Source: an uncultured Collinsella sp. (GTDB taxonomy: Bacteria > Actinomycetota > Coriobacteriia > Coriobacteriales > Coriobacteriaceae). From it: a DNA stretch of 11,631 bases. Position numbers and translations under genes: made by a program. The first letter of the stretch is position 1. Every line of letters begins with the position of its first letter. This document shows positions 1 to 7,048 of this stretch, one piece after another. The notes under the pieces were generated by a model. That model made no database searches. It saw nothing but the letters and a program-made list of their open reading frames with translations, and was not told the origin of the DNA. The stretch lies in the NCBI GenBank assembly GCA_900550835.1, contig URTP01000058.1:1-11631 (forward strand), read 5' to 3'.

Positions 1-38
1 CGGCTCGAGCGCCATCCCAAAATATGCTGCCCGAGCCG
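1..38 (-). terminator. possible stem-loop after the amidohydrolase gene
   Basis: Perfect 7-base arms CGGCTCG (1–7) and CGAGCCG (32–38) enclose a 24-base loop, 24 bases past the TAA of the minus-strand amidohydrolase gene. The position suits a transcription terminator. However, the loop is long, and any T-run would lie outside the left edge of the window, so it cannot be confirmed. The rest of 1–61 shows nothing else. Confidence 0.3.
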
Positions 39-61
39 CGTTTAACGGTACGGCATGAATA

Positions 62-1711
62 TTAGCGCTCGTAGATTAAGTTGCCCGCCAGGTAGGTGGC
101 CTGAACCTTGGTGGCTTGCAGCTCTTGGGGGTCGATGGTGAGCGGGTTTTGGTCCAGGACTACCAGGTCGGCGTATTTGCCGGGCTCTAGGCTGCCGAGG
201 TTTTGCTCGTCGCCCGCTGCGTACGCGCTGCCAAGCGTGTAGCTGCGCAGGGCCGTTGCCGCGTCGATACGCTCGCTCGGCAGCCAGCCGCCCTCGGGCC
301 AGTGGCTGCGGGGATCTTGGCGTGTGATAGCCGTGTAGAGCACGTTCATGCTGGTAACGGCCGTGATGGGGCTGTCGGTACCGAAAGCTTGACGGATACC
401 GCGCTGCTGATAAGTTGCGAACGGCCACATGATGCGGCTGCGTTCCAGGCCCAGGTCGCGCTCCGGGCCACCCGGGTCGAGCGTGATGTGGCAAGGCTGG
501 CTCGAGGCAATGACGTTGAGCTTGCGCAGACGATCGATGTCCTGAGGCAGCAGATTCTCCAGGTGCTCAAGCGTATTGTGGCCGTGCTGGGGCAAGCCGT
601 AGAGCTCTGCCGCCTCCTCAAAGATATCGAGTGCGGCATGGATGGCACCGTCGCCGATAACGTGGATGCGCACGGTATGGTCACGCTCGGCTGCCGCCAA
701 AACCAACTTGCGCATACGCTCGACAGGGACCGTCAGGCGGCCCTGGTCGCCCGGGAAGCGCGGGTTGGTATAGGGCTCAGTGAGGTATGCGGTATGCTCG
801 CTCGACACGCCGTCGAAGAACTGTTTAAAGCCTGGCGCCGAGAGCAGCGCGTTGTTCGCGTAGCGGGTCTGGAGTTCTTCCAAGCGCGACTGGTCATCCA
901 GCAGCGTGGGAAACAGATGGGCGCGGATGCCCAGCTTGCCGGAGGCCTGCAGCTTGTCGTAAACATCGTCGCGAATAAAGTCGCAGCCCGGCATGGGCAT
1001 GAGCGACATATCGCAGATTGAGGTGATGCCTTGCTCGGCCATACGCTTCATCTGGTCGGCGTAAGCGCTCGCGATGCGGTCCTCGGCCAGCCACTCCCGG
1101 CCGCGCGGCAGCAGCTGCATAGCAGCCGCCTCGTGGGCGATACCCGTAAGCTCGCCATTTGCATCTTTGTCGTAACTGCCACCCGCCGGAGGCTCGCTGT
1201 CGCGCGTAACGCCGAGTGCCTCGAGTGCGCGGCTGTTGAGCCACAGCGTGTGCCCGTCGCCCGAGTACATAACGCAGGGACGATCGGGAAATGCCGCATC
1301 GAGGGAGGCCTTGGTAGGGTGCTCGGGCGGATCCCAGCGGTAATCGCGCCAACCCTGGGTCACGACCCAGGCGTCATCTGGCAAGCCTTTGGAAAACTCG
1401 AGCGCATGCTGCACCAATGCTGCCTCGGACGCGCCCATATCCATGAGCATGTACGGCGAGGAGCCAACCGAAGTATGGAAGAAATGCAGGTGCGCATCGT
1501 GGAAACCGGGGCAGACAAACTGCTCGCCGTAGTCGATAACCGGCGTGGCGGCAGGCGCGGCGGCAATCACGTCATCGGGCGCACCGACTGCGACGATACG
1601 GTCGCCTGCGATGGCAATCGCCAGCTCGCGGACGGTATCAATGCCGTCTTGCGCGGTAAAGACGTTCTTGGAGCGGATAATCCGATCGATATGTTGCATG
1701 GGCATCCCCAT
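62..1711 (-). CDS. YtcJ-like metal-dependent amidohydrolase
   Basis: This is a 549-aa amidohydrolase of the YtcJ-like (Amidohydro_3) group, which are cytosolic zinc or iron hydrolases acting on C–N bonds. Substrates are mostly unknown for this group. Visible landmarks: a short N-terminal beta domain (about residues 7–65), the metal-binding HxH at H74/H76 in GFHDAHLHF, a candidate bridging lysine K296 in GFKQFFDGV, H350 in IHVIGDGAI, H383 in LEHLE, and the late aspartate D446 in GTDSPI. The C-terminal GSLEPGKYADLVVLD motif closes the beta-sandwich. Length is normal for the family and no signal peptide is seen. The start is uncertain: ATGs lie at 1711, 1705 and 1699 and none has a strong Shine–Dalgarno, so 1699 is equally possible. 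The gene is divergent from the M20 hydrolase at 1868, which suggests a shared amide-bond catabolic role (inference). The reading frame stays open far upstream, but that part is antisense to the M20 gene. Confidence 0.9.
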   Translation of the reverse strand: MGMPMQHIDRIIRSKNVFTAQDGIDTVRELAIAIAGDRIVAVGAPDDVIAAAPAATPVIDYGEQFVCPGFHDAHLHFFHTSVGSSPYMLMDMGASEAALVQHALEFSKGLPDDAWVVTQGWRDYRWDPPEHPTKASLDAAFPDRPCVMYSGDGHTLWLNSRALEALGVTRDSEPPAGGSYDKDANGELTGIAHEAAAMQLLPRGREWLAEDRIASAYADQMKRMAEQGITSICDMSLMPMPGCDFIRDDVYDKLQASGKLGIRAHLFPTLLDDQSRLEELQTRYANNALLSAPGFKQFFDGVSSEHTAYLTEPYTNPRFPGDQGRLTVPVERMRKLVLAAAERDHTVRIHVIGDGAIHAALDIFEEAAELYGLPQHGHNTLEHLENLLPQDIDRLRKLNVIASSQPCHITLDPGGPERDLGLERSRIMWPFATYQQRGIRQAFGTDSPITAVTSMNVLYTAITRQDPRSHWPEGGWLPSERIDAATALRSYTLGSAYAAGDEQNLGSLEPGKYADLVVLDQNPLTIDPQELQATKVQATYLAGNLIYER

Positions 1712-1786
1712 CTCTGGCAGGAAATTCAACACCCCCGAGTGTACTCCCCCGCCCTTGTAACAAAACCCCAAGCGGCAAACGGCAAC

Positions 1787-1816
1787 TTTACCAGCCCTAG
1801 CGGCAGGTGGCATACT
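1787..1816 (+). promoter_or_regulatory. candidate promoter for the M20 hydrolase
   Basis: TTTACC (1787–1792) and CATACT (1811–1816) are separated by 18 bases. Each matches four of six sigma-70 consensus positions. They would start transcription near 1823, about 45 bases before the ATG. The rest of the 156-base divergent spacer must also hold the promoter of the minus-strand amidohydrolase, but no convincing box pair was seen for it. Confidence 0.3.
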
Positions 1817-1867
1817 GGAGAGAGCCTGTACGATTTTGCGATCAACCCAGCAAGGAGCAAATCGACC

Positions 1868-3331
1868 ATGACGAAGACCAAGGCACAGCAGATTATGGCG
1901 GCGACCGAGGCTCGTGCGGCTGACGACGTCACCGCAGCCATCCAAGATATCGCCGCCGAGTTTGAACCCTACATCATCAAGCAGCGTCGGCACTTCCATA
2001 AGCACCCGGAGCTGAGCCTCGTCGAAGAGCGCACGACTTCTGACATCGCCAACCAGCTCGACGCCATGAATATCCCCTACGAGCGTCCCCTTAAGACGGG
2101 TCTGGTGGCGACCCTTCGCGGCACCGCGCACGACGCCTATCGCGAGGACGGCACGCCGCGCCGACGTATCCTGCTGCGCGCGGATATCGACGCCCTGCCC
2201 GTCACCGAGCAGACCGGCGAGGAGTTTGCCAGCGTCAACGAGGGCTGCATGCACGCCTGCGGCCACGCCTGCCACATCGCCATGATGCTCGGCACGCTGC
2301 AAATCCTGCGCCATATGACCGACGACATCCACGGCGAAGTCCGCATCGTCTTCCAACCCAGCGAGGAAAACGGCCAGGGCGCCAAGCTCATGATCGGCAC
2401 GAGCGTGCTCGACGGCGTCGATGGCGCCTACGCCGCGCACATCTGGAGTGAGGTCGACGCCGGCACCGTGAGCTGCGAGCCCGGACCGCGCATGGCCAAT
2501 ACCGACTGGTTCCGCATCGACGTCCGCGGCACCTCGTGCCACGGTGCCATGCCCCAGCGCGGTCACGACGCCGTTATGGTTGCCGCCGAGATCGTCAACG
2601 CTCTGCAGACCATCGTTTCGCGCGAAATCAGTCCCTACGAGCCGGCCGTCATTACCGTCGGCGAGCTGCACGGCGGAACCGCGCGCAACGTTATCGCCGG
2701 CACGGCCTACCTCGCCGGCACGGTGCGCACCTACGGCGATTCGACCCACGAGGAAATGCCGGAGCTCATGCGCCGCATCGTGGAGCATACCGCGGCCGCC
2801 TTGGGCGCCGAGGCAGAGCTCACCGACTACACCATCGCCAATTACAAGGTCGAAAACGATGCCGCCTCGAGCGAGCGCTGCCGCCAGGCAGTAATCAAAT
2901 GCTTGGGCCCCACCGGCCAAGGCCATTACCGCGGCACACTTTCGGGCGAGGATTTTTCGGAGTACCTGCGCCGTGTACCGGGCGTGCTCGCCTTTGTAGG
3001 TACGCGCAACCCCAAGATTGGTGCCACGTACGCCCAACATTCCTGCTTCTACAAGATCGACGAGACTGTGCTGGCAAAGGGCTCCATGGTGGCCGCCCAG
3101 TATGCCATCGACTTTTTGGCCGAGCCCACCCAAGAGGAGCTCGACGGCCCCGCGATCACCGCGGTCGCCGAAACCAACCCCGATTTGGCCGCCAAGTTGC
3201 GCTCTGCCAAGGCCACGTCCTCCGAGGCTCGCGATGCTATCCATGATGCCCGCACGGCGCGCCATGCCGCCATCAAGGGCATCCATGATGCACGTGCCGC
3301 TGCTCGCCGCGAGGAGAAGCACGACGAGTAG
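1868..3331 (+). CDS. M20D family peptidase/amidohydrolase
   Basis: This is a 487-aa dinuclear metal hydrolase of the M20D group (hippurate / N-acyl-amino-acid amidohydrolase, AbgB/HipO relatives), which cleaves N-acyl groups from amino acids or small conjugates in the cytosol. Motifs in order: RHFHKHPELS (41–50), RADIDALPVTEQTGEEF (104–120), metal ligands C131 and H133 in MHACGHACH, the catalytic/metal pair E166–E167 in QPSEEN, H191 in AAHIW, the dimerisation-domain segment GTSCHGAMPQRGHDA (221–235), GGTARNVIAGTA (269–280), LSGEDFSEYLRRVPG (358–372) and H391 in YAQHSCF. The residue after CGH is Ala134 where relatives usually have Asp. Residues about 418–487 form an unusual Ala/Arg/Glu-rich tail with two IHDAR repeats 14 residues apart. 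AAGGAG (1852–1857), 10 bases before the ATG, fixes the start. It is the only plus-strand gene in the window. Substrate is not predictable from sequence alone. Confidence 0.93.
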   Translation: MTKTKAQQIMAATEARAADDVTAAIQDIAAEFEPYIIKQRRHFHKHPELSLVEERTTSDIANQLDAMNIPYERPLKTGLVATLRGTAHDAYREDGTPRRRILLRADIDALPVTEQTGEEFASVNEGCMHACGHACHIAMMLGTLQILRHMTDDIHGEVRIVFQPSEENGQGAKLMIGTSVLDGVDGAYAAHIWSEVDAGTVSCEPGPRMANTDWFRIDVRGTSCHGAMPQRGHDAVMVAAEIVNALQTIVSREISPYEPAVITVGELHGGTARNVIAGTAYLAGTVRTYGDSTHEEMPELMRRIVEHTAAALGAEAELTDYTIANYKVENDAASSERCRQAVIKCLGPTGQGHYRGTLSGEDFSEYLRRVPGVLAFVGTRNPKIGATYAQHSCFYKIDETVLAKGSMVAAQYAIDFLAEPTQEELDGPAITAVAETNPDLAAKLRSAKATSSEARDAIHDARTARHAAIKGIHDARAAARREEKHDE

Positions 3332-3411
3332 TCGATCCACGACCATCTCGCAGTCATAGCCGCATCGCGATATCAAAGCGGGGGCGGACGCTTCGTCAAG
3401 CGCTATTTCTA

Positions 3412-3436
3412 CCGTTTCTACCCCGTCCCCAAATGG
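3412..3436 (-). repeat. palindrome element, copy 4 (divergent)
   Basis: Arms CCGTTT (3412–3417) and AAATGG (3431–3436) enclose a 13-base loop, CTACCCCGTCCCC. One of the six pairs is G·U when read as plus-strand RNA, and a mismatch on the minus strand. On the minus strand the core reads GGGGACGGGG. The element lies 12 bases past the stop of the zinc-ribbon gene and 80 bases past the stop of the convergent M20 gene. It has the same loop length and position relative to a stop codon as copies 1 and 2, but the shortest, least perfect stem. The rest of the 117-base convergent spacer contains only a small GACG-CTT-CGTC hairpin and no clear terminator, so this element may serve that purpose. Confidence 0.45.
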
Positions 3437-3448
3437 CAGGTGGCAGGG

Positions 3449-4735
3449 TTACTCGTCCTGCGGGTCCTCGTCGGAGCTTGGCGCGGGGTCGGGCTCAGGC
3501 GCAGGCTCGGGCTCCGGTTCCGACATGGGCGCGGGGTCGGGCTCAGGCACGGGCGCGGGCTCGGGCTCGGGCTCGGGCGCAGGCGCCGGCGCCGCAGCGG
3601 AATCGGATACGGGCGCTGCGTCGGTGCTAAAACCAGCCGGAGCAGACTTCTTCTCAAACGGCAGCACAAAGGTCAGGACGTCATCCTTATCCTCATCAGC
3701 CCATTCAGCTGCATAACGCGCTACCCAATAGCCAACGGCACGATGCTTGAGCATCTTGCCAAAGACCGTAAGGAATACCGTGACAAACGCCGTCAGCACC
3801 AAGAACAATACGAGCGTGATGCCACCGCCGGTAACAAGCGCCTCAATAGCCGAAGGACGGTAGTAGTAGCTATACATACCGACAGAGGCAATGGCGCCGA
3901 AGACGAGCGTCAGGATCCATGTGACAACGTTGGCGACCAGACCCGTCAAAAACTCGGGAAGGAACGAAGCGCAGAACAGCTTGGTCTTGTTGTGCTTAAA
4001 CGCCGCCCAGACCTTGTCGAGCGAAAACGCGCTCTCGACACGACCGGTCACCGCAAAGTGCATCACGGCAATGTCGGCGAACATCTTAAAGAAGACCCCC
4101 AAGACCGCCGTGGCAATCATAGCCAGGACAAGCAGGCCAAGCGAGCCAAACAGCGCTGCCTCGAGTGCATAGGAGCCGTAATACGAATACGAGCCCGCGG
4201 CGCCAATTACCACGCTCTCCACCAGCGAAAGCACTACACCGATAACGGGAATGGCAGCGATAACCTCGAGCACGACCGAGATAACGCTCGAAAAGACTCC
4301 GAGGCCAAACGACGTGGAACGCATGAGTGGACGATCCATACCGCCATCAACCTTGAGCGACAGATCGCGACCCCACTCAATACCAAAGCCGGAACCACAC
4401 ACGCTCGCAATGCAAGCTGCCAAAAAGCCGATGGCAGCTGCAATGCCGCCAATAACGGGAATAAACAGCACGAGTACCGACACAACACAAATCAGCGCCG
4501 GTAAAAAGGCAATCTGGCACACGCGCTGCAGCACGCCCGGAGTCTTGGTCATATCCTCAAACGCCTGAGCCACACAGCCCTTGGACGCATTCGCCACGGG
4601 CGGTTGCGGAACAAACTGCTGGGGCTGAGGCTGTCCCTGGGGAGCGGGTCCAGCGGCACCGGCATTAGGAGCACCACACGCGCCGCAGAACTTGTCGTTA
4701 TCGCCCATGGGGGCGCCACACTGCGAGCAGAACAT
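3449..4735 (-). CDS. zinc-ribbon multi-helix membrane protein (DUF4013-like)
   Basis: This is a 428-aa protein of unknown function. It begins with a zinc ribbon (C3, C6, C17, C20 in two CxxC knuckles), then a Gln/Pro linker (about 28–50). Several hydrophobic helices follow, at roughly 75–115, 143–180, 192–225, 260–290 and 302–325. The membrane part resembles DUF4013 proteins, in particular a helix followed by VTGRVESAFSLDKVWAAFKHNK (about 229–250), but this family call is tentative. The last 60 residues are an acidic Pro/Glu/Asp/Ala tail rich in EP and AP dipeptides, coded by a GGCTCG-type hexanucleotide run at about 3480–3600. ATG at 4735 is preceded by AAGGG at 7–8 bases, and it places the zinc ribbon at the very N-terminus, as usual for such proteins. 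Both soluble ends are probably cytosolic. It follows the yitT-like gene on the same strand with a 149-base gap. Confidence 0.85.
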   Translation of the reverse strand: MFCSQCGAPMGDNDKFCGACGAPNAGAAGPAPQGQPQPQQFVPQPPVANASKGCVAQAFEDMTKTPGVLQRVCQIAFLPALICVVSVLVLFIPVIGGIAAAIGFLAACIASVCGSGFGIEWGRDLSLKVDGGMDRPLMRSTSFGLGVFSSVISVVLEVIAAIPVIGVVLSLVESVVIGAAGSYSYYGSYALEAALFGSLGLLVLAMIATAVLGVFFKMFADIAVMHFAVTGRVESAFSLDKVWAAFKHNKTKLFCASFLPEFLTGLVANVVTWILTLVFGAIASVGMYSYYYRPSAIEALVTGGGITLVLFLVLTAFVTVFLTVFGKMLKHRAVGYWVARYAAEWADEDKDDVLTFVLPFEKKSAPAGFSTDAAPVSDSAAAPAPAPEPEPEPAPVPEPDPAPMSEPEPEPAPEPDPAPSSDEDPQDE

Positions 4736-4832
4736 AGAATCATCCCTTCGTATCTTGAGCGAATCACTTGGATCGCAAACGATGTCTTTGGCATCATTAT
4801 CACCCAATGTGGGGACAAATACTCCAACATGA

Positions 4833-4847
4833 CGCATTTGCAATGCG
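4833..4847. promoter_or_regulatory. 15-base palindrome, possible operator
   Basis: CGCATTTGCAATGCG is a perfect inverted repeat with 6-base arms and a 3-base centre. It lies about 100 bases upstream of the zinc-ribbon gene and 38 bases downstream of the YitT gene stop. No T-run follows it on the minus strand, so it is a poor terminator. A regulator-binding site is possible but unproven. Closer to the zinc-ribbon gene, GATAAT (around 4797–4802, minus strand) could be a −10 box without a convincing −35. Confidence 0.25.
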
Positions 4848-4884
4848 CAGGGTGCTATTCGATTGTTTGATGAGCTCGACCGCG

Positions 4885-5907
4885 TTAGTTCGTTCCGCGG
4901 AAACCCTTGCCGACGATCTCGGAGCTGTCGACAATCGTGATAAAGGCACCCGGATCGATCTCGCGCGCGTAGCGACGCAGTTGCACGGCCTCGCGACGAC
5001 TCAGCACGCTCATAATCACCGTCACGCACTTGCCCGAGAAAGCACCGTAGCCGCGGCTGATAGTCGCCGTACGGTTGAGATGCTTGACGATAAACTCCTC
5101 GACCTTAAGGGGCTCGGAACAAATGACCGTGCAGACTTTGCGCAGGTGAATGCTCTCGATGGCCTTGTCGACCACAAGCGTCTTGGCAAACAGGCCGAGC
5201 ACGCAGTACAGACCGACGCGCGGACCGTACAAGAAGGCCGCGATGGTCACGATGCCGATATCGACCAACAGCAGCGCACGACCGATCTCAAGCGTGGTGC
5301 GGCGTTTGAGAATCATGGCGAGGATGTCCGTGCCGCCCGTCGAGGCACCAATATCAAAGACGATGGCGCTGCCGAGCGCCGGCAGAATCACGGCAAAGCA
5401 CAGGTCGAGCCACATATCGCCCGTCATCGAGACATCGGTCGGAATAAAGAGCTCAAACAGCGAAACATAGGCGGACAGCGCAAACGAGGCGAAGACGCTC
5501 CACAGGATTGCCTTGCGCTCCAAAAAGATAAAGCCCAGAACGACCAGGACCGCATTGATAATCCACATAAAAACGCCGACGGGCAGGGTCGGGAACAGCG
5601 TGGACAGAATGACCGACACGCCCGAGGTGCCGCCAAAAGCAAAGTGATTAGGGGTTTTAAACGCGACGATGGCAAAGGCCGTGAGGATCAGGCCCAAATT
5701 GAGCTCGGCAAAAAAGCGCGGAAAGCCCGGCTCCTGGCTGCGCTTGCGACCAGCGCGCTCGCCCCGCTCGATAACATCGCGATCGACCACGCGCTCCATC
5801 GGCACTACGGGAGGACGATGCACCTCCTCGGCAGCACGCGACGCCGCCTCTGCCGCAGCGGCCTCAATTGCCCATGCCTTGCTTTCTGTTTCGTGCTCGT
5901 CGGCCAT
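4885..5907 (-). CDS. YitT family membrane protein (DUF161–DUF2179)
   Basis: This is a 340-aa integral membrane protein of the YitT family, whose function is not established. A hydrophilic, Ala/Glu/Arg-rich N-terminal extension (1–62) precedes the membrane domain, with about five or six helices between residues 70 and 245. It includes the family-typical TPNHFAFGGTSGVSVIL (85–101) and FDIGASTGGTDILAMIL (184–200). The C-terminal DUF2179 domain (about 255–335) carries ISRGYGAFSGK (283–293) and ends IVDSSEIVGKGF. The ATG at 5907 is supported by GAGGGG eight bases upstream. The extension is longer than in most YitT proteins, which start close to the first helix, but the ribosome-binding site supports the long form. 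It is transcribed apart from the Asp23 operon, since a strong terminator lies between them at 6020–6061. No strong promoter was identified in 5908–6019. Confidence 0.93.
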   Translation of the reverse strand: MADEHETESKAWAIEAAAAEAASRAAEEVHRPPVVPMERVVDRDVIERGERAGRKRSQEPGFPRFFAELNLGLILTAFAIVAFKTPNHFAFGGTSGVSVILSTLFPTLPVGVFMWIINAVLVVLGFIFLERKAILWSVFASFALSAYVSLFELFIPTDVSMTGDMWLDLCFAVILPALGSAIVFDIGASTGGTDILAMILKRRTTLEIGRALLLVDIGIVTIAAFLYGPRVGLYCVLGLFAKTLVVDKAIESIHLRKVCTVICSEPLKVEEFIVKHLNRTATISRGYGAFSGKCVTVIMSVLSRREAVQLRRYAREIDPGAFITIVDSSEIVGKGFRGTN

Positions 5908-6019
5908 TACGGCAACCCCTCGTTAACAATTTGGAAACAATGCGCCCATTAGAGTAACGCGGAACGTGGGGATTGCAACCCTTAGTTAGACGAGCGGTAT
6001 GACTATATCGGGAGCGTAC

Positions 6020-6061
6020 AAAAACGGCCGGCCACGCTTTTGCTTGCGCGGTCGGCCGTTT
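6020..6061 (-). terminator. rho-independent terminator of the amaP–DUF2273–Asp23 operon
   Basis: A 16-base stem pairs 6022–6037 with 6046–6061: 14 Watson–Crick pairs, one G·U and one A–C mismatch, around the loop TTTTGCTT. On the minus strand it ends in TTTTT (6024–6020). It lies about 50 bases past the Asp23 stop codon, beyond palindrome copy 1, and it separates this operon from the YitT gene. Confidence 0.85.
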
Positions 6062-6084
6062 AATGTTTTCGCAGATAAAACCTG

Positions 6085-6109
6085 CCAAAACAAACCTGTC
6101 CCTTTTTGG
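6085..6109 (-). repeat. palindrome element, copy 1
   Basis: Perfect 6-base arms CCAAAA (6085–6090) and TTTTGG (6104–6109) enclose the 13-base loop CAAACCTGTCCCT. The minus-strand core is AGGGACAGG. It begins four bases after the Asp23 stop codon and lies before a separate, much stronger terminator, so this copy is unlikely to be the terminator itself. Confidence 0.6.
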
Positions 6110-6113
6110 AAGG

Positions 6114-6626
6114 TTATTCGTGCTGGCTGGTGCGGTGCTCGTACTCCTCGGGGGTGATGACATCCTCGATGCGCAGGTTGACGCCCGCCACCTCAAGGCC
6201 GGTCATCGCGGCAAGACGCTCGGTGACGCGCGCCTTAACGTCGTCAAAGATCGCAGGCGCATAGGCGCCGTACTCGATAATGACGGAAATGTTGACGACC
6301 ACGCAGTTGTCATCGGTGACCTCGACCGTCACGCCCTTGGTCAGGTTCTCGGCACCAAACTGCTCCTGTACAAAGTGCATGAGGTTGCCCTTCATGCCCA
6401 AGACGTGCGGCACCTCGCGAGTGGCCATGGCGACGATCTTCTCGATCACGCCGTTGGAATAGGTCAGCGAGTCCTCGGACTCGTCAGCCTCCTCGTCATC
6501 CTCGTCTTCGGACTCGGCCTCGACAAGCGCCTCGTCCTCGAGCGTCACGCCTTCGGCCTCGGCGGTGACGGTCTCGTCTGCCTCGAGCTCGGTATCGGCC
6601 ACATCGACCTTCGTATTAAAAGCCAT
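6114..6626 (-). CDS. Asp23/Gls24 family envelope stress protein
   Basis: This is a 170-aa protein whose second half (about 53–160) is an Asp23/Gls24 domain: SNGVIEKIVAMATREVPHV near its start, VVVNISVIIEYGAYAP in the middle, and AAMTGLEVAGVNLRIEDV near the end. In Staphylococcus, Asp23 is an abundant cytosolic protein held at the membrane by AmaP. The same role is inferred here from the neighbouring genes. Residues 15–52 are an extremely acidic, low-complexity stretch of Glu and Asp not found in short Asp23 proteins. ATG at 6626 is preceded by AAGGAGG at about 6 bases. It is the last gene of the operon, 44 bases after the DUF2273 gene, and is followed by a strong terminator. Confidence 0.93.
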   Translation of the reverse strand: MAFNTKVDVADTELEADETVTAEAEGVTLEDEALVEAESEDEDDEEADESEDSLTYSNGVIEKIVAMATREVPHVLGMKGNLMHFVQEQFGAENLTKGVTVEVTDDNCVVVNISVIIEYGAYAPAIFDDVKARVTERLAAMTGLEVAGVNLRIEDVITPEEYEHRTSQHE

Positions 6627-6670
6627 GGTTCCTCCTTATGCCTGCCGCGGATGCGACAGTCGAATACATA

Positions 6671-7048
6671 TTAGCGGCCGCTAAACAAACGGCCGAAGAA
6701 GTTGACGATGCCGTTCTCGCCGTCGCGAATCTGGCCGATCACGGCGCCGATCAGCACAAAGAACGCAATGACGAGCGTATCCCACAGGCCGAGCGTGAGC
6801 ACCAAAACGGCGAGGATAAAGCCAGCGACGGCACCAAGCGTGGTGTTGGGATGACGCACAGCATAGCTCCAGATGGCAGCGCCCGTACCCTTGATGAGAC
6901 CCATAGCCTCGTCAAAATCCACGGCTGCCGCGTCTTGCAACTCGGTTGCCTCTGCTTTGGAATCAACAGGTTCGCTCGCCGGCGTGGCGCTCTGGTCAAT
7001 CGTCAAGCGCGGCGTACGAGCGGTCTTATCTTGATTGGTATCACTCAC
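6671..7048 (-). CDS. DUF2273 small membrane protein
   Basis: This is a 125-aa protein. Residues about 63–108 form the DUF2273 core: HPNTTLGAVAGFILAVLV, then a second hydrophobic helix (about 89–105) ending GAVIGQIRDG. Residues 1–48 are a hydrophilic, disordered-looking leader. DUF2273 proteins are typically coded between amaP and asp23, as here, and probably help assemble the Asp23 membrane complex (inference from context). The start is GTG at 7048, within GTGAGTGA, overlapping the last 8 bases of amaP. GGAGG six bases upstream decides this start over longer in-frame readings that would run deep into amaP. The overlap implies translational coupling. Confidence 0.9.
   Translation of the reverse strand: MSDTNQDKTARTPRLTIDQSATPASEPVDSKAEATELQDAAAVDFDEAMGLIKGTGAAIWSYAVRHPNTTLGAVAGFILAVLVLTLGLWDTLVIAFFVLIGAVIGQIRDGENGIVNFFGRLFSGR

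Noticed and set aside
1031..1867. Plus-strand in-frame extension upstream of the M20 start
   Set aside because: It runs antisense through the amidohydrolase gene, while the ATG at 1868 has an AAGGAG and matches the family N-terminus.
1712..3376. About 555 codons of open frame on the minus strand, in frame with and upstream of the amidohydrolase
   Set aside because: It is fully antisense to the M20 gene, which has clear motifs and a ribosome-binding site. The predicted protein looks like no family and the amidohydrolase motifs begin only after 1711. It is an open shadow frame caused by GC-biased codon use.
3480..3600. GGCTCG-type tandem repeats that might be taken for a non-coding satellite
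   Set aside because: They lie in frame inside the zinc-ribbon gene and code for its EP/AP-rich tail.
3440..4504. 354-codon plus-strand frame opposite the zinc-ribbon gene
   Set aside because: Low-complexity Arg/Gly/Lys/Asn product with no recognisable domain. It is the antisense of a gene with a clear zinc ribbon and membrane helices.
4768..5952. 394-codon plus-strand frame opposite the YitT gene
   Set aside because: Antisense of a well-supported family member. The product is His/Arg/Asp-rich without any domain.
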